Of a DNA stretch of 64,000 nt, positions 58,745 through 64,000 are shown piece by piece (position 1 is the stretch's first letter; the number at the start of each line of letters is the position of its first letter). The notes beneath the pieces were generated by a model that was given only the letters and a program-made list of their open reading frames with translations, was not told the origin of the DNA and did no database searches. The translations under genes and the position numbers were made by a program. This DNA is from Chaetoderma sp. LZ-2023a (taxonomy: Eukaryota > Mollusca > Caudofoveata > Chaetodermatida > Chaetodermatidae). Location of the stretch: positions 140,566,496-140,630,495 of the forward strand of contig CM067369.1 of the NCBI GenBank assembly GCA_034401795.1, written 5' to 3'.

Positions 58745-58945
58745 ATAGAGGGACCTGATCTGTCACTCAAGCATATGACATCATAATCAAATATGTCACA
58801 AGCAAAATGATCGAAAAAAATAGAAAAGTCTGTTACTGAAGTGTATAAATTGAATGACTTTGATGAATTTACAACATAATAAACATTCCGTTGAATATTT
58901 TGAAACTAATTTGACTGGAAGCACATTTCTAGCTATGGTATGGCA
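58745..58945 (-). mobile_element. MITE family A, partial
   Basis: 'gtcactcaagcatatgacat', 'ttacaacataataaacattc' and the left hairpin arm 'ttgaatattttgaaactaat'; the right arm is reduced to a short degenerate piece near 58965-58983. Confidence 0.65.
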
Positions 58946-59123
58946 CCAATATCCTCATATCCTATTAGGTCCAAAATATTCGACAGCACATTTTATTTTG
59001 TTTTGGAAACATTTAGTTATTTCTGAACTGCACTGTAGTGTTGTTGAGAGGGAAAGAATATCATCTAAGATATAAAGGTGAGAATATTTTATATTTCTGC
59101 CCAGAATCACCAGCGTTACTTAC

Positions 59124-59673
59124 CTGTCTTTATCACATAATCGATTCATTGTGATTCTTCGGCATACTTCTTTATTTATCGATGACTCGAATAACGGAAT
59201 ACCAAAGCAACAATCTAGCAACGTCCAGTCTGTCTCGCACAAATCCCGCTCAGAACTCGGTTCCTGGAATTCTACTTTGAGATCAAGTTTCATTTTATTC
59301 CGTATATCGCCCTGATCTAAAGATGTATTGGAATTGTTCGAGCAAACATCGAGGGAATCTAACTCGCTAGTGAGCATATGCACAGAATTCTGATTGGTAA
59401 ATCCATTCTGGGGTCGATCCAGATTTTCCATACTTGCCGCGGATGAAGACGATTCTGATCCCGCTCTCACTGTTCCGAGCATAGTGACCATTAGCTTATC
59501 TATTTCCAAGCTACTATCTCGTACGAATGTTTGACAGTTTTGATCATGGTCTGGAGTACTGCTGCGCATGTTTAATAGTGTGACATATCCACATGTGTGC
59601 TCCAGATCCACCTCGGCCTGTAGTTTCTGGATAGCAGGATGAGCAGAAAGATTATGTCGAGAAAATGGCGCAC
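59124..59673 (-). CDS. FAM91A1: FAM91A1, exon 4 of 6 visible (large exon)
   Basis: Acceptor 'atttacttttaacag' precedes 59673 and donor 'gtaagt' follows 59124. Two bases complete a Ser codon from the 61469 exon. The exon then reads 'APFSRHNLSAHPAIQKLQAE', 'VDLEHTCGYVTLLN', a long acidic/Ser-rich linker, and 'DWTLLDCCFGIPLFESSINK' with 'EVCRRI'. 'VDLxHxCGYVTxLN' and 'xxCFGIPLFxxxxNxxVCRxI' are conserved in FAM91A1; the linker between them is variable in the family. The exon leaves two bases, matching 47973. The upstream open frame ('MYGDQLENDPHGHEY') is MITE and intron sequence, not exon: phase and acceptor both put the boundary at 59673. Confidence 0.95.
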
Positions 59674-59717
59674 CTGTTAAAAGTAAATGCATATATTCAT
59701 GTCCATGAGGATCGTTC

Positions 59718-60030
59718 TCTAGCTGATCCCCATACATTTCTAGCTAAGCCGTACCCGCTTTTTTACCCGTGTTGGGATCGATTTATATGCTTTGAACACT
59801 GAATGATCAGAATCCCAATTTTAAGCGAACAATACAGGCCAGTCAAATTAGTTTCAAAATATTCAACATAAGGTTTATTAAATAGTAGACATACAATTCG
59901 TACACTTAAAGGACTTTTCAATGTTCATGACATAGCTAGATATGTCATGCCTTATGGATTATGAGTGTGTTAGCCTACTTGTGATGCAATTGATTATGAT
60001 GTCATATACTTGAGCAACAGATCATCTCTC
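59718..60030 (+). mobile_element. MITE family A next to FAM91A1 exon
   Basis: 'ctagctgatccccatacatt', then 'tctagctaagc', a right hairpin arm 'cagtcaaattagtttcaaaa' and a 'gattatgatgtcatatactt' tail. The near edge is 45 nt from the exon acceptor. Confidence 0.7.
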
Positions 60031-60267
60031 GATCATTACTCAACCCAGCCAAAGCATCTTTACGCATGACCATAGAGAGTCGTTATAATTACAAGACAGA
60101 AGAATATTTTTAAAGATATACAGTACATCTCATAAATAAGTTATAACACCTTCCCAAAACAAAAAGAGAGACATGTTAGTTAATACAATTTTACACATGC
60201 TGTAAGAATTCTGGAGACATAAATATTTAATGTAAATTGTCTGGTAACTTCATAGTTTACGAATAAG

Positions 60268-60645
60268 AGGGCTTCATTTCTAGCTATGTCACACCTATTT
60301 CTAGATAACCTTTGCTCACTTCATATGCATGCGTGAATTGATTTATATACTTTGATCCCTTATGTCCCAGAATCCAAATTTTAAGGTAATAAACATTCTC
60401 TTGACTATTTTGAAACTAATTTTATTGGCTGCTGTTGCTACCTATGGCAGAATAGCTCCCAGTCAAATTAGTTTCCAACTAGTCAAGAGAATTTGTATTA
60501 CCGGTAAATTCTACTCATCAGACTTACAATTCGCAGATTTTCGTGACAGACTTTTCGAGTTTCGTGATGAGCTACATTAATTTGATTGTGATATCAGTTA
60601 ACTGGTGAGTTAATTGATTATGACCCGAGATTGACAGATCACATC
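60268..60645 (+). mobile_element. MITE family A
   Basis: 'atttctagctatgtcacacc' start, hairpin at about 60396-60490, and a tail with 'gattgtgatatcagttaact'. Confidence 0.7.
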
Positions 60646-60829
60646 CCTCCAGCTCACCATGAACAAGTTATATTGAAAGTCTCCTTACGCCTGCAGGCAT
60701 ACTTGTTTGAGGAATGCTAAATGTGAACAGTTTGTCTTTGATAATTCTCTGAGAAAGGGGGGGGGGGAAGACTTCTATTAGGTACACATTTGGAATTCAC
60801 GGCAAAGACATCACTAAAAATCTTGAGTC

Positions 60830-61235
60830 TTCACAGCTGAACACATTACATTGATCTCCGAGATCTGGACTGGACAATAAAATTTCGACAAATTTTAGCT
60901 TTTCAAGGGAAATAATATGGGCCGATTTTGTCGAAACGAAATCATGACACTTCATCTATCCCTAACACATCTGCTGAAAAAAAAGATTGTGAGTGTAGTT
61001 TCAAACTCTTCGAGATATGGCTCGGACAAGAAAATTGGTAAAATTTTAACATTTCAAGGGAGATAACTCTGGAAAATATGGGCAGATTTTGCCGAAACTA
61101 AATCACTGCACTTCGTCTATCCCTAACGCATCTGTTGAAAAAAAATGTTTAGTGTAGGTTCAAAACTCTTCGAGATCGGGTCCAGACAAAAAAATCAGAT
61201 GGATAGACACATGGACGGATGGATGGCGAGCGCCA
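60830..61235 (+). repeat. Tandem repeat, about 170-bp unit, just over two copies
   Basis: Units share 'tttcaagggagataactctg', 'atatgggcagattttgccga', 'cttcgtctatccctaac' and 'caaactcttcgagat'. The array ends with 'gatggatggcgagcgccatc', typical of mollusc array termini. Confidence 0.7.
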
Positions 61236-61398
61236 TCACATAATATGCAGGCATATAAAAACTAACTTGTGGGATGCAAACTTTGTCATTCAGCTATTAG
61301 TATCGAGATTACAACTTGTAATGGATTAAATATCAGGACTAATCGATTCATGAAAGTTAGTTTCAATTGCTCAAGCTATGGCGGCTATGATATGGAAA

Positions 61399-61462
61399 TA
61401 ATAATAATAATAATCATAATAATAATAATAATAATAATAAATTAATAAATAAATAAATAATA
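61399..61462. repeat. (TAA)n microsatellite abutting a FAM91A1 splice donor
   Basis: About 60 bp of 'ataataata' with one 'tcataataat' step and a (AAAT)n end. In the gene's direction it starts 6 nt after the exon that ends at 61469. Confidence 0.9.
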
Positions 61463-61468
61463 TCTCAC

Positions 61469-61535
61469 TTGAAGTATTTTTATCAAAAGGGAATGGCACA
61501 AAAGCTATCTGGCCATCAGTATGGCAGCCATGTGC
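61469..61535 (-). CDS. FAM91A1: FAM91A1, exon 3 of 6 visible
   Basis: Acceptor 'tgtttttatttcag' precedes 61535 and donor 'gtgaga' follows 61469. The exon reads 'AHGCHTDGQIAFVPFPFDKN' and 'TS' plus one base, which pairs with the two bases opening 59673. It corresponds to the family stretch 'GHGxHGxGxxxxxPFPFD'. A (TTA)n microsatellite starts 6 nt into the intron, so the donor context is partly repeat. Confidence 0.93.
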
Positions 61536-61839
61536 CTGAAATAAAAACAGCAAATATTTAGAAAGCATAGATACAGATTTTACATCAAGTGAAAATTTAT
61601 TAAATATCATGGCCTTATCATTAATTACATGGACACATTATTAACTGAATCGGATAACTATTAAGAGCCTGGCCAAATTGTTTTCCTTCAAGCAACAGTG
61701 GGTGAAGAATATTCCATGATTGCTAAGGTGTTTAAAAATGGGTAAAACCTTTCACATTGAATTAACCAATCAGCTTCATTTAAGCCTTTAGTACCTGAAA
61801 TTCTTGTGATTCAGTTAATAGACAACTAGATACGTAAAT

Positions 61840-61925
61840 TGTTGAATATTTTGAAACTAATTTGACTTAGAAATATTTTTGCCATAAGTCAAATTAGTTT
61901 CAAAATATCAAACAGAATATTCTGT
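61840..61925. mobile_element. MITE family A hairpin core
   Basis: 'gttgaatattttgaaactaa' and its complement separated by a shortened centre; the outer parts of the family are absent or too decayed to place. Confidence 0.65.
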
Positions 61926-62372
61926 CCATCAAATGAAATTGTCATTTCTGGTGATTAAGGTAGAAATGTTATACAAAATGTGATCCCTATGCCCTTTAAA
62001 TGTTTCCAGTGACTTTTGGTTCCAATCTGACCATATTTCTTGAGAAACATATGGAATGGATGACTGATGTGTCATAGCATAAGCTCAAATAACCACTCAG
62101 GCAGGTGTGTTGATTATATTTAGTAACCAGTAATTTGATGACAAGTTATTGATTCCTTAGCCAGTGACCACTGGTTAAATTAATTTCAAAATACCTAGTG
62201 GAGAGATCTTGACCAAACTGATATGAAACGTTACCCGTGGGGTCACGAATATGTGCGCCAATGTTGGGGTTAAAGACCAAATTTCAAAGTCAGTGACATC
62301 TGCAGCTACCGAGATTCTATTAAGGTTACATATATTAAGTGAATGAAGTAAGTACATGTATATTTAAACAAC

Positions 62373-62486
62373 CTGTACTAAAACAGCAGAATGAGTAAGC
62401 GCATCGTTCAATGTAAGTAGGATGTTGGATGTTGTAATCACACCAGGGTCATGACCCCATGTTGTCACGAGCAACCTCTCATAATC
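62373..62486 (-). CDS. FAM91A1: FAM91A1, exon 2 of 6 visible
   Basis: Acceptor 'tttttcttccacag' precedes 62486 and donor 'gttgtt' follows 62373. The exon is 114 nt, phase 0 to 0: '[20 protein letters not shown]', '[18 protein letters not shown]'. '[31 protein letters not shown]' is among the most conserved stretches of FAM91A1, and this exon is the firmest basis for the gene's name. Confidence 0.95.
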
Positions 62487-62646
62487 CTGTGGAAGAAAAA
62501 TAAATAGGTAGAACTATGGTTAGCGGAGTAACAAAGTCGCATTTCTCCTGCTTTCAAATAATTTACCTGTCTCTAATAAGAATAGTACATAACATGCATG
62601 ATGAGGAATGTTAGTGATTGATCCACACTAGACAGAATGTAAGATT

Positions 62647-62868
62647 AGCCCTTTCACGATGAAGCCGGCCAAAGCCAATTCAGGAATATCTATTTACAGG
62701 TCAAAAGATTATTTTTGAAAATTTACCACTGGAATGACTGGCTCGATAACCGAGCCAGTCATTACAGTGTTAAATTTTCAAAAATATTCTTCTCTTGGCC
62801 TGCAAATGGACATTCAATAAGTAAATATTTTAATTTTTTGAACAAATTTAGTCATTAAAGGTTAATGG
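62647..62868. mobile_element. Fold-back MITE family I
   Basis: From 'ccctttcacgatgaagccgg' to 'gtcattaaaggttaa'. Near-perfect inner hairpin with 'ctggctcgataaccgagcca' at the centre. It lies between two FAM91A1 exons. Confidence 0.8.
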
Positions 62869-62957
62869 GGAATCGCAAAATGAGATTAAAGATTAAAAGT
62901 GGATTAAAGAAAATGTATACTGAAATGCTAGAGCAGATTTTTCTAAAAGGGATCTAT

Positions 62958-63335
62958 TTCTAGCTATGACCCGCCTATTTCAAGCTAAGCTATGCCTATT
63001 TTCTACATGTGTTGGAATCGATGTGAAACTTTGAAACCTAATTCCCCAGTACCTAAATTCCAAGTTAAGTGTACACGTAAGCCGTTGACTATTTTGAAAC
63101 TGATTTGGCTGGAAGTTGTTGTCACCATGTGCTGCTCCTAGTCAAATTAGTATCAACTTATTCAACAGAATATATATTAAATTGTAAATTCATCAAAGTC
63201 ATACAATTCATACACATCATGATAGACTTTTCAATTTTCTTGACAGCTACGTCATTATGATTGTGACATTAGGTAACATGTGACGTATTTGATTATTATA
63301 TCAGATACTTGAGTGACAAGTCAGATCAATCCATT
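62958..63335 (+). mobile_element. MITE family A
   Basis: 'tctagctatgacccgcctat', 'gtgttggaatcgatgtgaaa', a decayed hairpin near 63082-63168, and a tail with 'tacgtcattatgattgtgac'. Confidence 0.7.
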
Positions 63336-63462
63336 ATATAATGATCACATGCATCAAGGTTATGAATTCCAATATATAGAGCCAAGGTAGCAGGAGAAAT
63401 GTGTTCTGAAAACACTTGAATGGTCAAGATTTTGAAATTTTTCTTTAGTATATGTCCCTTTT

Positions 63463-63567
63463 CTAAGCCACCAACAACTTTCAGTCAAATTGGTTTAAAA
63501 ATATTAAGCAGATTCCTATTTATTCCCCGTTGAAATTATTGTATGGTGGCTTGCAACAGTCAGAGAG
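63463..63567 (-). mobile_element. Fold-back MITE family B, half copy
   Basis: Only the part from the hairpin centre ('ctaagccaccaacaactttc') to the 'ggtggcttgcaacagtcaga' end is left, with TTAA at 63568-63571. It is 52 nt from the donor of the exon at 63624. Confidence 0.7.
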
Positions 63568-63623
63568 TTAAGTATTGACTGCTATGAATGTGAAGTGTAT
63601 TGTAGGAATATATGATAGGATAC

Positions 63624-63734
63624 CTGAAGAACACTTGGAAGTCGGCGAAGTTTTGTACCCTTTACCAGTAAAACTGATGGTGGTCCATAACCTGTCAGAT
63701 GGTAAGAATAAAGCTTGAACCATACAGAGTTTAC
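63624..63734 (-). CDS. FAM91A1: FAM91A1, exon 1 of 6 visible
   Basis: Acceptor 'gtctttctgtttacag' precedes 63734 and donor 'gtatcc' follows 63624. The exon is 111 nt, phase 0 to 0: '[20 protein letters not shown]', '[17 protein letters not shown]'. It matches the family stretch 'YxxHLTGxGPPxxLLxKGTxLRxLP'. Earlier exons lie beyond the right edge of the window. Confidence 0.94.
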
Positions 63735-63904
63735 CTGTAAACAGAAAGACAGATATAAAGAATCATAAGATTATTTTAGATGTATTCATGCCCGCATGAT
63801 GTCAGGAATTGACACTATACGTATAAGCTGCAGATAAATGCAGCTTATTGCATTAAACCTTTCACTGATAAATCCATGAAAAAGTAGATTTCTTACGATA
63901 TAAA

Positions 63905-64000
63905 ACTTAGTCTGCTGAATATTTTAAAATTAAGTTAGCTGTTGCTGCCTAAGGCAGCAATGCCATCCAGTCAAATTAATTGTAAAATAATCAACGGTTT
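63905..64000. mobile_element. MITE family A hairpin, cut by window end
   Basis: 'ctgctgaatattttaaaatt' and 'gttgctgcctaaggcagcaa', then the partner arm 'ccagtcaaattaattgtaaa' to 63995. Confidence 0.7.

Noticed and set aside
59674-59737. Extension of the FAM91A1 exon upstream to the Met of 'MYGDQLENDPHGHEY'
   Set aside because: The phase left by the 61469 exon needs the acceptor at 59673, and the extension runs into MITE A text.

Overview
This is a eukaryotic window with long introns, canonical GT-AG splice sites and very dense transposon debris. The host looks like a lophotrochozoan, most likely a mollusc. That rests on repeat types I associate with mollusc genomes: the 'AAGAGGCCCANNGGGCC' dispersed repeat, the 'CGCCTGCGAAGCAG' repeat and the 'CCCCTACCGGTAAAACCGGGGG' repeat. 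It is an inference from memory, not a database result. I see no rRNA, tRNA or CRISPR array.

Two host genes converge. (1) On the + strand, three exons (8881-9034, 21781-21846, 25871-25958) encode the C-lobe of a HECT-type E3 ubiquitin ligase, including the catalytic Thr-Cys and the stop codon. Their phases join exactly across introns of 12.7 and 4.0 kb. (2) On the - strand, six exons (63734-63624, 62486-62373, 61535-61469, 59673-59124, 47973-47904, 45172-45035) encode the C-terminal part of FAM91A1, the trans-Golgi vesicle-tethering adaptor. All phases agree, and the fourth intron is 11.1 kb. The 5' parts of both genes lie outside the window. About 19 kb of repeats separates the two stop codons.

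Layout: 1-454 mollusc repeat end and a MITE. 455-7474 an apparently intact, young DIRS-type tyrosine-recombinase retrotransposon with inverted ends and an internal complementary region. 7545-8625 a decayed Penelope-like element (RT end plus GIY-YIG). 9950-11501 and 12225-19895 two elements bounded by 8-bp target duplications (hAT type), both in HECT intron 1. 22.7-25.3 kb a tandem repeat and a 1.9-kb inverted/direct composite carrying a hammerhead-ribozyme-like motif. 26-44.8 kb intergenic, with TTAA-bounded fold-back MITEs, a third hAT-type element (37045-38447) and long mollusc repeats. 45-63.7 kb FAM91A1, whose big intron holds an 8.5-kb region with 30-bp inverted ends. Inside that region are two blocks that recur in the same order inside the 7.7-kb hAT-type element 40 kb away.

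The most interesting signals are the clustering of MITEs about 40-55 nt from exon edges (including the same MITE family, in the same sense, about 50 nt after both stop codons), a minisatellite apparently born from inside a MITE arm, the hammerhead-like motif, the shared block order, and a cryptic 57-nt exon in the large FAM91A1 intron.
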